From positions 41,206 through 105,205 of the forward strand of contig NZ_CAIT01000008.1 of assembly GCF_000296815.2 (NCBI RefSeq): a stretch of DNA of 64,000 bases. Direction: 5' to 3'. The notes beneath the pieces are model-generated. The model was not told the origin of the DNA. It was given only the letters and a program-made list of their open reading frames with translations, and made no database searches. This DNA is from Fibrisoma limi BUZ 3. Lineage in GTDB: Bacteria > Bacteroidota > Bacteroidia > Cytophagales > Spirosomataceae. Shown here piece after piece: positions 26,301 through 33,011 of the stretch; position 1 is the stretch's first letter; every line of letters begins with the position of its first letter. Made by a program: the position numbers and the translations under genes.

Positions 26301-26576
26301 CCCCGTCGGTATCACGAAGCGGCCATTTTCGACGGCTCGTACGTCAAGCTACGTGAGGCATCGCTGGGTTACCAGATTCCAGCCAGCCTGCTCAGCCGCG
26401 TGAAAATTCGGTCGGCGAAACTATCGCTGGTCGGCCGGAACCTGCTGATGCTGTTCAGCAATCACCCGCACCTCGATCCGGAAGTTGACCGGTTCGGCGG
26501 CAATGCCCAGGGTTTTGCGTATGGCGAATTGCCCAGCTCACGTAGCCTGGGTCTGAACCTAAGTTTGTCATTTTAA
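23394..26576 (+). CDS. SusC/RagA-family TonB-dependent outer-membrane transporter
   Basis: A 1060-residue protein with signal peptide MQKGLRIWLLFWCSVLLIG..VQAQ. The regulatory-like domain follows (ITGIVSSAEEGPLPGVNVVLKG), then the plug with VVITALGVAKEKKALGYGVQ, NQPLIVVDGVPI and ISVLKGPNAAALYGSRAANG. The barrel closes with LGLNLSLSF (terminal Phe). It resembles the divergent SusC at 19.7-22.8 kb in architecture but differs in loops such as the WGGGLSEVNPD segment. It begins the plus-strand operon susC-susD-lipoprotein and is preceded by a long leader. Substrate unknown; no hydrolase is encoded next to it. Confidence 0.95.
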   Translation: MQKGLRIWLLFWCSVLLIGASATVQAQNRVITGIVSSAEEGPLPGVNVVLKGTTVGTTTDASGKYSLSVPGDAAVVTFSSIGFLTEEITVGNRSSFNLTLKADTRQLQEVVITALGVAKEKKALGYGVQELKGSALTEARSSNVANALSGKIAGLRISSNGGPGSGSSIQIRGASSVSGNNQPLIVVDGVPIQQTSEKQWGGGLSEVNPDNIKEISVLKGPNAAALYGSRAANGVILITTKNGSGTKGIGVEVNSNVTFDEPWIKPQFQNTYGGGNGYRTWYTDGWSGAITDPLEITQYRAAYPNGPLSGTEGTDESWGAPMDGRLVRHWWSGKEVAPLTPMPNNWNDYWQTGRTFTNTVALSGGNDKGSFRLSVGRLSQDGIMYFNDFKRSNFKINTAYNFTSKLNVAVSGEYIKSGGNRGYQEGQQFIWAHRQTDWTKIRNWRDYTAVHIQRALPGRPADTDPPNWQHTYFTNPYYLTELLPYTNDKDRLVGNIALNYQIMPYLSLMLRSGTDLWTDTRINIVNFERVRNGNRTPGRYSEEVLRQQETNHDFILTFNKSLASDITTNVQVGGVQRTNYYKRNYTYVGELVVDGVYNLSNSNVSQNAVESAIQKSQMNSLFGSFEVGWRNALFLNATARNDWSSTLPADARSYFYPSVSASAVITDLLGIQSNILSFGKVRASWAQVGNTTDPYQLAQTFRSGGSWNGSVPEFYENTKISNSTLKPEITTGTELGLDLRFLKGRIGLDVTYYDQTSRNQILAVDISKASGYNQRVLNAGALTNKGIEVVLTGTPVKLPNGFSWETTVNFARNRNKVVELAEGLTTYVLNSRQGINSEARVGQPYGTLFGIGFEHAPDGQIIYKDGLPVVSTNPRVLGNIQPKWTGGWLNSFSYKGIVLSVLIDTKMGGQFYDEGTANARWTGQYAETAIGREEGIIGKGVVNVGSAENPQYVPNTVIVPATTLYGYNNPRRYHEAAIFDGSYVKLREASLGYQIPASLLSRVKIRSAKLSLVGRNLLMLFSNHPHLDPEVDRFGGNAQGFAYGELPSSRSLGLNLSLSF

Positions 26577-26577
26577 T

Positions 26578-26675
26578 CCTTGCGCCCTCTGCGAAGCCCT
26601 TACGGTCTTTGCGTTAAAGATTTTTTTAAACGCAAGGGTCGCAAAGTTTACGCAATGAACGCAACGTCAACTACG
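26578..26675. repeat. CGCAAAG-type extragenic palindromic repeat between susC and susD
   Basis: The 102-bp gap repeats the words TTGCG/CGCAA many times in both orientations. CTTTGCGTT (26607-26615) pairs with AACGCAAGG (26629-26637) across a T-rich centre. Further CGCAA units lie at about 26632, 26641, 26652 and 26662. A related motif starts next to the susC stop. It is like dispersed CTTTGCG/CGCAAAG repeats of Bacteroidota genomes (from general familiarity, not a search). Being inside an operon, it could set the susC to susD expression ratio. Confidence 0.65.
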
Positions 26676-26678
26676 ACT

Positions 26679-28136
26679 ATGAAGAGATTACTCATTATAT
26701 TTTTTACCCTGTTCATTGTCACCTCGTGTACGAAAGAGTTCGACGAGATGAATGTGGACCCCAACAACCCCACGGCACTGAGTCCGCAGTATCTTCTGCC
26801 GTATGCCATCGAGTACTCGATAGACCGCTCATGGGGGGGCCGGACGCGCTTCGAGCGGCTTAACCTCGACGGTGCCATGCTCTGGATGCAGTACCTGACC
26901 CGCAACATCTACTCAAACGAAGGTGATAACTACGGGCTATCGGTGGCGTTTTACAACAACAACTGGAAATCCCTCTTCAACGACGGTCTGGTCAACTTCC
27001 AGCGTATCGTTACCCTCTCGCAACCCGGTGGTAAGTTCCAGAATGCCAACTACGAGGGTATCGCACTGGTGATGCGGTCGTGGGTGTTCTCGCTGCTGAC
27101 CGACCTCTATGGCCCCATTCCCTACTCGGAAGCGCTCAAAGGAACGGCCGATACCCCGGTCTACAGCCCGTCCTACGACTCGATGGACAAGGTATATGCC
27201 GGCCTGCTGGCCGATCTGAAAACGGCCAATGAAAAGCTGGATACCAAAGGTCCGGCCGTATCGGGCGATATTCTTTACAACGGCGACATCCTGAAGTGGA
27301 AGAAATTTGCCAACTCCCTCCGGCTCCGGCTGGCCAATCGGCAGGCCGCCAAGAAGTCGGCCGAGTCGAGAGCGATCATGGCCGAGATTCTGGCCGACCC
27401 CACCAAGTACCCGATTTTTACGAGCAACGCCGACAATGCGTCGCTGAAATGTACGGAGGTGCTGTCGAGCAACAATGAACTGTATCTGGTCATGATCAAC
27501 GACAGCCGGACCGACTGGAACGTGAGTAAAACGCTGGTCGATAAGCTGACCGAACTGAGTGACCCGCGCCTGGCCGTGTACGCCCAGCCCAACAAGGACG
27601 GCAAGTACCTCGGCCACGCCAACGGGCTCCCCGACGCCGTAGCAACTACCTATCTCGGTGTCAGCTCCAACATCGGTACGTACTTTATTCAGAAAACTTC
27701 GCCGGAGGTAGTCATGACCTACGCCGAACTGAACCTGATCCTGGCCGAAGCCGCCCTCGACGGTGATATCAGCGGCTCGGCGCAGACGTATTTCGAAAAG
27801 GGCATGACGGCCTCGTTTGATCAATACGGTCTGAAAATGACAGACGCCTATCTGAAGACGGTCGGCGCTGTCACGAAGGAGAAACTTATGGAGCAGAAGT
27901 GGATTGCGCTGTTCGGGCAGGGACTGGAATCCTGGACGGAATACCGCCGGACGGGCCTTCCTGTGCTACCGGCCAAAGACCCCCGCGCTGTTTTCGAAAA
28001 CGATGGTGTGTTGCCTACGCGCCTGCCCTACCCTACGTCGGAGGCATCGCTCAACGAAGCAAACTACCAAAAAGGCATTGAACTGGTCGGTGGAAAGAAC
28101 GACACGAAATCGAAACTGTGGTGGGCAGAGAAGTAA
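26679..28136 (+). CDS. SusD/RagB-type outer-membrane lipoprotein (SusD-like group 2)
   Basis: A 485-residue lipoprotein with signal MKRLLIIFFTLFIVTSC (lipobox Cys17). The mature N-terminus KEFDEMNVDPNNPTALSPQYLLP is typical of the SusD-like_2 group. The helix-rich body includes WKKFANSLRLRLANR, a common TPR-like segment, and the C-terminal part has WIALFGQGLESWTEYRRTG. Partner of the SusC ending at 26576. The frame opens much earlier (26580), through the palindromic repeat, and another ATG lies at 26655. I chose 26679 because the signal peptide starts there. A predicted surface lid protein; ligand unknown. Confidence 0.92.
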   Translation: MKRLLIIFFTLFIVTSCTKEFDEMNVDPNNPTALSPQYLLPYAIEYSIDRSWGGRTRFERLNLDGAMLWMQYLTRNIYSNEGDNYGLSVAFYNNNWKSLFNDGLVNFQRIVTLSQPGGKFQNANYEGIALVMRSWVFSLLTDLYGPIPYSEALKGTADTPVYSPSYDSMDKVYAGLLADLKTANEKLDTKGPAVSGDILYNGDILKWKKFANSLRLRLANRQAAKKSAESRAIMAEILADPTKYPIFTSNADNASLKCTEVLSSNNELYLVMINDSRTDWNVSKTLVDKLTELSDPRLAVYAQPNKDGKYLGHANGLPDAVATTYLGVSSNIGTYFIQKTSPEVVMTYAELNLILAEAALDGDISGSAQTYFEKGMTASFDQYGLKMTDAYLKTVGAVTKEKLMEQKWIALFGQGLESWTEYRRTGLPVLPAKDPRAVFENDGVLPTRLPYPTSEASLNEANYQKGIELVGGKNDTKSKLWWAEK

Positions 28137-28166
28137 AATCGATTGATTTTTAAAAGCGAACACACA

Positions 28167-28646
28167 ATGAAACGATATAACGCACTATTTTTAGGTACGC
28201 TACTGACAATCATTGGTTTGACCGCCTGCGAAAAGGCCGAAGATCCGTTTGTTGACCGCGTAGCAGCTCCCGTGCTGGTCGTGATTGACAACGCATCGGG
28301 CGACGGGGGTGGCCTGACGGCCGAGCCGGTGGTCAATCAGAAAATCGGCGGTCCCGTCACGATGGCGGTCAAGATCTTTGAACTGGATAAAAGCGGTATT
28401 CTGGATTACAAAGTCGGTATCGATTCGATTCCGGTTGTTGGTCTGGCTCTGAAACTGACCAGGCGCGATGGCACAGCCGTGGGTGATCTGAAAACAGATG
28501 CCAGCGGACGGGCCGTTCTGACCAAAACCTGGGCTGAGCTGGGTGTTGCAGCTCCCAAAAAAGGGAACAGTGTTCAGCTAACCTGGTCTGGCGAACACAA
28601 AGGTCAGGCTTTCAGCCGGTTGTCGCGCATTCAGGCTGTAGAATAA
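28167..28646 (+). CDS. Small lipoprotein of unknown function, third gene of SusC/SusD operon
   Basis: A 159-residue lipoprotein. The signal MKRYNALFLGTLLTIIGLTAC gives a lipobox at Cys21. The mature part looks like a single beta-sandwich (segments VVNQKIGGPVTMAVKIFELD, GLALKLTRRDGTAV, SVQLTWSGEHKGQAF) with no family I can name. It follows the SusD gene by 30 bp, so it is cotranscribed and probably surface-exposed, perhaps as an accessory ligand-binding protein. It takes the place that DUF4397 has in the divergent operon, but the two are not obviously similar. The ATG at 28167 is chosen over 28143 because it starts the signal peptide. Confidence 0.8.
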   Translation: MKRYNALFLGTLLTIIGLTACEKAEDPFVDRVAAPVLVVIDNASGDGGGLTAEPVVNQKIGGPVTMAVKIFELDKSGILDYKVGIDSIPVVGLALKLTRRDGTAVGDLKTDASGRAVLTKTWAELGVAAPKKGNSVQLTWSGEHKGQAFSRLSRIQAVE

Positions 28647-28651
28647 TAGTC

Positions 28652-28744
28652 GGTTTACGGTATTCGGTAGTGGCCATCGGCTGCGGTCAGGACTGTCCCA
28701 ATCAGCTACCAGAACTAAAAAACGTAAACCGAATACCGTAAACC
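28652..28744. repeat. 17-bp perfect inverted repeat, GGTTTACGG type
   Basis: GGTTTACGGTATTCGGT (28652-28668) and its exact reverse complement (28728-28744) flank a 59-bp spacer just after a stop codon. Nearby copies of CGTAAACC and GTAAAACCG extend the right side. It resembles a dispersed extragenic palindromic element. It may also end the upstream transcript, although there is no U-run. Confidence 0.7.
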
Positions 28745-28781
28745 ATAAATCTTAAACTGTAAAACCGAAAATCAATTACCC

Positions 28782-29924
28782 ATGCAACTCAACCGTCGTG
28801 ACTGGCTGCGGGCCGGTCTGCTTTCCGGCTTAGGCCTCGCTACTGCTCAGACCGGCTACTGTGAGCCGTGGCTCGATGAAGCCGCGGCTCCGGCATTTGT
28901 TCCTCCTAAAACAGGCGCGCTGAAGGCCCGGCTGTCGGCCAACGAAAACCCCTACGGTCCATCGCCCAAAGCCCTGAAGGTCATTAACGAAGCCGCGCAG
29001 GAGGGTTATCTGTATCCGTTCCAGTACGCTTCGCAGCTCCGCAAGATGATTGCCGAGCAGGAAGGCGTATCGGAAGAGCAGATCCTGCTGGCACCTGGCT
29101 CTGGCTCCCTGCTGATTGCGGCTGCCATGCACTATACCTACGCAAAGCCGGGGGGCAGCATCATTTCGGCCGACCCGACCTACGAGCAACTGATGCGGGC
29201 GGCTGTGCAACACGGCGCTAAATGGGAAAAAGTGCCCCTCACGGCCGGTGGGTACGATCATAACCTGGCCGAGATGGAAAAGCGTATTTCGGACAATACC
29301 AGCCTGGTGTATGTCAACAACCCCAACAACCCGACCGGCGTTACCATCGACCCGGTTGCCCTACGGGCCTTCGTCGACCGGGTATCGGCTAAAAAACCGG
29401 TGTTTGTCGATGAAGCGTACATTCACTACACCAGCGACCCGGCGAAGTTTTCGGTCATTGAGAATATCAAGAAAGGGCAGAACGTACTGGTAGCCCGTAC
29501 CTTCTCGAAAATTTACGGTATGGCGGGTCTGCGGCTGGGCTATCTGGTTGGTCAGCCGGATACGCTCATGGCCATCAGCAAGTGGGGTGGCGGCCCGGGA
29601 GGCCTGACCATGACGACCATTCGGGCGGGTCTGGCCTGCTATAAAGACGAAGAATTTATCAAATACTCGTTGTCGAAAGGACTGGAAGCCCGCGAGTACC
29701 TGTACGAAACGCTGAAGAACAACGGCTACACGTATCTGCCGTCGGGTACCAACTTCGTGCTGTTCCCCATCCGCATGAAAGGCGATGATTTCATCGGCAA
29801 GATGATGGAGCAGGGCGTGAGCGTTCGTCAGTGGAAATTTGACGGCCAATACTGGTGCCGCGTCAGCCTCGGTACGATGCCACAGATGCAGGCCTTCGCC
29901 GACGCACTGAAAGTAGTGTCGTAA
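28782..29924 (+). CDS. Histidinol-phosphate aminotransferase-like PLP enzyme with Tat signal
   Basis: A 380-residue class I/II aminotransferase. The N-terminus MQLNRRDWLRAGLLSGLGLA has a twin-arginine motif and a hydrophobic run, so export in folded form by the Tat pathway is predicted. The catalytic domain begins RLSANENPYGPSPKAL, as in HisC. VYVNNPNNPTGVTIDP and the PLP-lysine site TFSKIYGMAGLRLGY (Lys243) are conserved. HisC normally works in the cytoplasm on imidazole acetol phosphate plus glutamate, so an exported member must have another role, perhaps on amino acids or peptidoglycan-derived amines in the periplasm; that is inference. It stands apart from other his genes. The mature enzyme of about 350 residues is full length. 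Confidence 0.85.
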   Translation: MQLNRRDWLRAGLLSGLGLATAQTGYCEPWLDEAAAPAFVPPKTGALKARLSANENPYGPSPKALKVINEAAQEGYLYPFQYASQLRKMIAEQEGVSEEQILLAPGSGSLLIAAAMHYTYAKPGGSIISADPTYEQLMRAAVQHGAKWEKVPLTAGGYDHNLAEMEKRISDNTSLVYVNNPNNPTGVTIDPVALRAFVDRVSAKKPVFVDEAYIHYTSDPAKFSVIENIKKGQNVLVARTFSKIYGMAGLRLGYLVGQPDTLMAISKWGGGPGGLTMTTIRAGLACYKDEEFIKYSLSKGLEAREYLYETLKNNGYTYLPSGTNFVLFPIRMKGDDFIGKMMEQGVSVRQWKFDGQYWCRVSLGTMPQMQAFADALKVVS

Positions 29925-30034
29925 AAGGGAGAAGAGGAGGAAGGGGAGAAAAGGGAGGAGAGGGAAACTGCTGGTACCTTTCATCCCTTTTCTCCCCTTC
30001 CTCCCTCTCCTCCCCTTCCTCCTTTCCTCCCTTC
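29925..30034. repeat. Polypurine/polypyrimidine inverted repeat with 21-bp perfect stem
   Basis: Starting at the aminotransferase stop, a run of purines (to about 29967) is followed by a run of pyrimidines (about 29978-30034). Bases 29936-29956 are perfectly complementary to 29984-30004 (21 bp, 27-nt loop). It matches the element at 6883-6988 in composition, in position right after a stop codon, and in leading into a TTTG motif just before the next start codon. Confidence 0.75.
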
Positions 30035-30046
30035 TTGGTGATTGCT

Positions 30047-30054
30047 TACCTTTG
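30047..30054 (+). promoter_or_regulatory. Putative -7 box of aroB
   Basis: TACCTTTG matches TAnnTTTG and lies only 5 bp before the ATG at 30060. If used, the transcript would be leaderless or nearly so. No clear -33 element is visible, because the preceding DNA is the pyrimidine tract. Confidence 0.4.
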
Positions 30055-30059
30055 CCGGT

Positions 30060-31103
30060 ATGTCAACTGTCGCCATCGCCCCGCTCGCTGAGAGCCTGTC
30101 TTCATTTCTGCAAACGCTGGATCATTCGGCCATTGCCGTTCTTGTCGATAATCATACGCTCCGCCATTGTTATCCAACGCTGGAGCCCCTGCTGCCCAAA
30201 CACACCCTGATCCGGATTAAAGCCGGCGAAGAACAGAAACACCTCGGTACCTGCGAAACCATCTGGGATGCGCTTACCCGCGCTAATTTTGACCGGCATG
30301 GGCTGGTGCTTAACCTCGGCGGGGGCGTTATCGGCGATATGGGCGGCTTCTGCGCAGCTACCTACAAACGGGGCATTTCATTCGCACAACTTCCTACTAC
30401 GTTGCTCGCGCAGGTCGACGCGAGTGTCGGCGGCAAGCTGGGTATTGACTTCAAAGGGTACAAGAATCACATCGGCGTATTTCAACAGCCAGCGGCCGTC
30501 CTGATCGACCCGGCTTTTCTGCAAACCCTCCCCGAGCGTGAACTTCGGTCGGGCTTTGCCGAAGTTATCAAACACTGCCTTATTGCCGATGCGGCCATGT
30601 GGGACGAAGTTCGCCGGCGCGACCTGGACGAGCAGGACTGGCCCGCACTGGTGGCGCATTCGGTGGCCGTCAAGCAGCGGATTGTGGAGCAGGACCCGAC
30701 CGAAAAAGGGCTTCGCAAGGTTCTCAACTTCGGTCATACGATCGGGCACGCGGTTGAAACGTACTTCCTGACCAAGCCGGGTCGGGCGCGGCTCCTGCAC
30801 GGAGAAGCCATTGCCATAGGTATGGTCGCCGAAGCCTACATTGCCACTCAGAAGAAAATGATTGACGAAGTGTTATTGTCACAAATCGAAGAGTACGTAT
30901 TTGCCGTATATGGCAAGGTGCGGTTGTCGGAAGCAGACATAGAACCTATCGTTACACTGACGGCTCAGGATAAGAAAAACCGGGGGCGTCAGGTGCGGAT
31001 GGCCCTGCTGGATGGACCCGGAAAATGCGCCTTCGACATTGCGGTTACACCGGCAGAAATGCGTCGGTCCATTGCCTTTTATCGGGGGGTAACCGAAAAT
31101 TAA
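30060..31103 (+). CDS. aroB: 3-dehydroquinate synthase
   Basis: AroB turns DAHP into 3-dehydroquinate, the second step of the shikimate pathway, in the cytoplasm with NAD and a metal ion. The 347-residue protein has the NAD-binding LNLGGGVIGDMGGFCAATYK and QLPTTLLAQVDASVGGKLGI. The catalytic ELRSGFAEVIKH and the metal-ligand regions FGHTIGHAVE and HGEAIAIGM are also present. Length is typical. MSTVAI is chosen as the start; an ATG six codons upstream (30042) would overlap the putative -7 box. It is preceded by the purine/pyrimidine repeat and followed by a lipoprotein gene with its own promoter, so it is probably monocistronic. Confidence 0.95.
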   Translation: MSTVAIAPLAESLSSFLQTLDHSAIAVLVDNHTLRHCYPTLEPLLPKHTLIRIKAGEEQKHLGTCETIWDALTRANFDRHGLVLNLGGGVIGDMGGFCAATYKRGISFAQLPTTLLAQVDASVGGKLGIDFKGYKNHIGVFQQPAAVLIDPAFLQTLPERELRSGFAEVIKHCLIADAAMWDEVRRRDLDEQDWPALVAHSVAVKQRIVEQDPTEKGLRKVLNFGHTIGHAVETYFLTKPGRARLLHGEAIAIGMVAEAYIATQKKMIDEVLLSQIEEYVFAVYGKVRLSEADIEPIVTLTAQDKKNRGRQVRMALLDGPGKCAFDIAVTPAEMRRSIAFYRGVTEN

Positions 31104-31120
31104 AATTTTCTAATAGTTTA

Positions 31121-31150
31121 TTGTTTGCCAAACATTTACGTTTATCTTTG
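31121..31150 (+). promoter_or_regulatory. Putative promoter of the DUF4136 lipoprotein gene
   Basis: TTG (31121-31123; TTTG also at 31124-31127) and TATCTTTG (31143-31150) fit the -33/-7 pattern with a 19-nt spacer from the first TTG. The start would be near 31157, giving a leader of about 80 nt before the ATG at 31236. Confidence 0.55.
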
Positions 31151-31235
31151 AGTTCGACCCAAAGCACAGAATTCATAACCCCATTCCCATCTTAACTCAG
31201 TTAAACTCATATAAAAAACGTTTACGTAAGCGAGT

Positions 31236-31769
31236 ATGAAAAAATGCATCGGTATCCTGTTTACACTGGCCGTTGTCAGTCTGGCGGGCTGTATGCCCGG
31301 GAAGTTGTTTGTGGAGCATGATTACAGCTACGAGGGCCACTTCAAAAACTACGAATCCTTCAATTTTTTAGAGTGTGAGTTTGTTGACTCCACCCTGCTT
31401 TGCTCAGACATTCAGGATGCGATCCGGCACCAGATGGAAGCCCGCGGCTACCGGGTTGCCAACCGCAATCCAAACCTGCTGATTTCGTACAATATCTTCC
31501 GCAGTGACCTGCGTTTCCGGGGCTACCAGCAGCCGGTGATCAAAGACTGGGTTGTGCGGGAGGATGACGATGCTACCTACAAACGTATTGATTACAACCT
31601 GGACGAAGGCACCCTGATGATCTCGCTCATCGATGCCGAAACGTATCAAGTCATCTGGAAAGGATATGCCTCCAAGATGATGCGCAATCCAAACTTTAAA
31701 AACAATTACTTCAAGGGTATTGTCCGGTCGATTTTCGATCAATATCCGCTGATGGCAACGAACCGGTAG
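31236..31769 (+). CDS. DUF4136 lipoprotein
   Basis: A 177-residue lipoprotein. The signal MKKCIGILFTLAVVSLAGC ends in a lipobox with Cys19. The mature part shows the DUF4136 pattern: VEHDYSYEGHFKNYESFNFL near the start, IQDAIRHQMEARGYRVANRNPNLLISYNIF in the middle (quoted in two parts of the same helix-strand unit), and GTLMISLIDAETYQVIWKGYA near the end. DUF4136 members are small envelope lipoproteins of unknown role. It has its own promoter-like sequence and a strong terminator, so it is a monocistronic gene, unconnected with aroB. Confidence 0.85.
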   Translation: MKKCIGILFTLAVVSLAGCMPGKLFVEHDYSYEGHFKNYESFNFLECEFVDSTLLCSDIQDAIRHQMEARGYRVANRNPNLLISYNIFRSDLRFRGYQQPVIKDWVVREDDDATYKRIDYNLDEGTLMISLIDAETYQVIWKGYASKMMRNPNFKNNYFKGIVRSIFDQYPLMATNR

Positions 31770-31809
31770 CGCAGGCGGACACTCGCTTTATGTAATGCAA
31801 AGTCTTTAT

Positions 31810-31835
31810 GGGCGGATTTCATCCGCCCTTTTTTT
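31810..31835 (+). terminator. Intrinsic terminator after DUF4136 gene
   Basis: GGGCGGAT (31810-31817) and ATCCGCCC (31821-31828) form a perfect 8-bp stem with a 3-nt loop, followed at once by seven T (31829-31835). It lies 40 bp after the stop. Confidence 0.92.
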
Positions 31836-31922
31836 GTCCTCGAATCTGATCAGCGTCGTTCACGGTACGGTGACAATTCGTTCTGGGCAATCCGATGCTG
31901 TAGAAGCGGGTTTTACCCTGCC

Positions 31923-32837
31923 TTACCGGGTTAATTCTTTAAAAATACTTTCCAGCGAGTTTTCCTGCTGGCGCAGCCCCACCAGCGTCAATCCGTGGTC
32001 GGCAGCCAATCGGAAAATAGCGGCCCGCAGATCGGTTCCGGCCTGGGCCGTAATGCGGTACTGCCCCTGCCCTATCGATTCTACGCGTTGCACGCCGGCC
32101 AGCGACGACAGGACCGTTGCCTCACGTAGATCATTTTCAAATTCGGCTACCACCGTAACGCCTTCGCTGGTTTGCCCGCGCAACTGACTCAGCGATCCAT
32201 CGACTACAATCTGCCCCCGGTTAATGATCACCACCCGGTCGCAGACGGCTTCTACCTCCTGCATGATGTGCGTCGAAAACAGCACCGTTTTATCACGGCC
32301 GGCTTCGCGAATTACCTGCCGGATTTCGGCTAACTGATTTGGGTCCAGGCCGGTGGTCGGCTCATCCAGAATCAGCACTGGCGGGTTGTGCAGCAGGGCC
32401 TGCGCCAACCCAACACGCTGACGATATCCTTTCGATAACTGAACGATTCGCTTGTGCTGCTCACGTCCCAGCCCCACCAGATCGATCATCTGGGTAATAC
32501 GGCTGGTTAGCTCCGTACCCGTCATACCATGCAGCGACCCCGCAAATCGGAGATATTCCTTGACGTACAGGTCAAGGTACAGGGGATTATGCTCAGGCAG
32601 GTAGCCAACACTCCGGCGGACGTCCATCGGCTGCATCCGAACATCGAAGCCATTCACCTCAACGGTACCCTCGGTTGGCGGAAGGTAGCCCGTAGCAATC
32701 TTCATGGTCGTAGACTTACCCGCGCCGTTAGGCCCGAGAAATCCGACGATCTCGCCCGGCTGCACGGTTAGTGAGATATTATTGACGGCTTTCTGCCGGC
32801 CGTATTCTTTGGTCAGGTTCTGAACCCGGATCGACAT
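31923..32837 (-). CDS. gldA: ABC transporter ATP-binding protein, GldA-like (gliding motility)
   Basis: A 304-residue ATPase with Walker A GPNGAGKST (residues 35-43), ABC signature LSKGYRQRVG, and Walker B VLILDEPTTGLDP. The stretch SVGYLPEHNPLYLDLYVKEYL is characteristic of GldA, as is the C-terminal extension ending in ENSLESIFKELTR. GldA works with the membrane proteins GldF and GldG in Bacteroidota gliding motility; those partners are not adjacent here. It could alternatively be a general GldA-like export ATPase. The ATG giving MSIRVQNLTKEYG (32837) is preferred over one ten codons upstream. It is divergent from the APC permease (174-bp gap) and cytoplasmic. Confidence 0.88.
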   Translation of the reverse strand: MSIRVQNLTKEYGRQKAVNNISLTVQPGEIVGFLGPNGAGKSTTMKIATGYLPPTEGTVEVNGFDVRMQPMDVRRSVGYLPEHNPLYLDLYVKEYLRFAGSLHGMTGTELTSRITQMIDLVGLGREQHKRIVQLSKGYRQRVGLAQALLHNPPVLILDEPTTGLDPNQLAEIRQVIREAGRDKTVLFSTHIMQEVEAVCDRVVIINRGQIVVDGSLSQLRGQTSEGVTVVAEFENDLREATVLSSLAGVQRVESIGQGQYRITAQAGTDLRAAIFRLAADHGLTLVGLRQQENSLESIFKELTR

Positions 32838-33011
32838 GAGTAGGTGTTTTGCCTTATTAACGCGCAAAAAACCGGAAAGTATTTCTATTTTTAGCCTTTA
32901 TACGTTGAAATTTGGACGCTGGCAACCGATTATCAGTCATTTGGCACCTAATTGTAGCGAAGGTCAATCTTCCGATCGAGTTCCAGCGTCAGTTCTGACC
33001 ATCTATCGTAC

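Noticed and set aside
28782..29924. Ordinary hisC of the histidine operon
   Set aside because: It has a Tat signal and no other his genes are nearby, so I do not assign the gene symbol.
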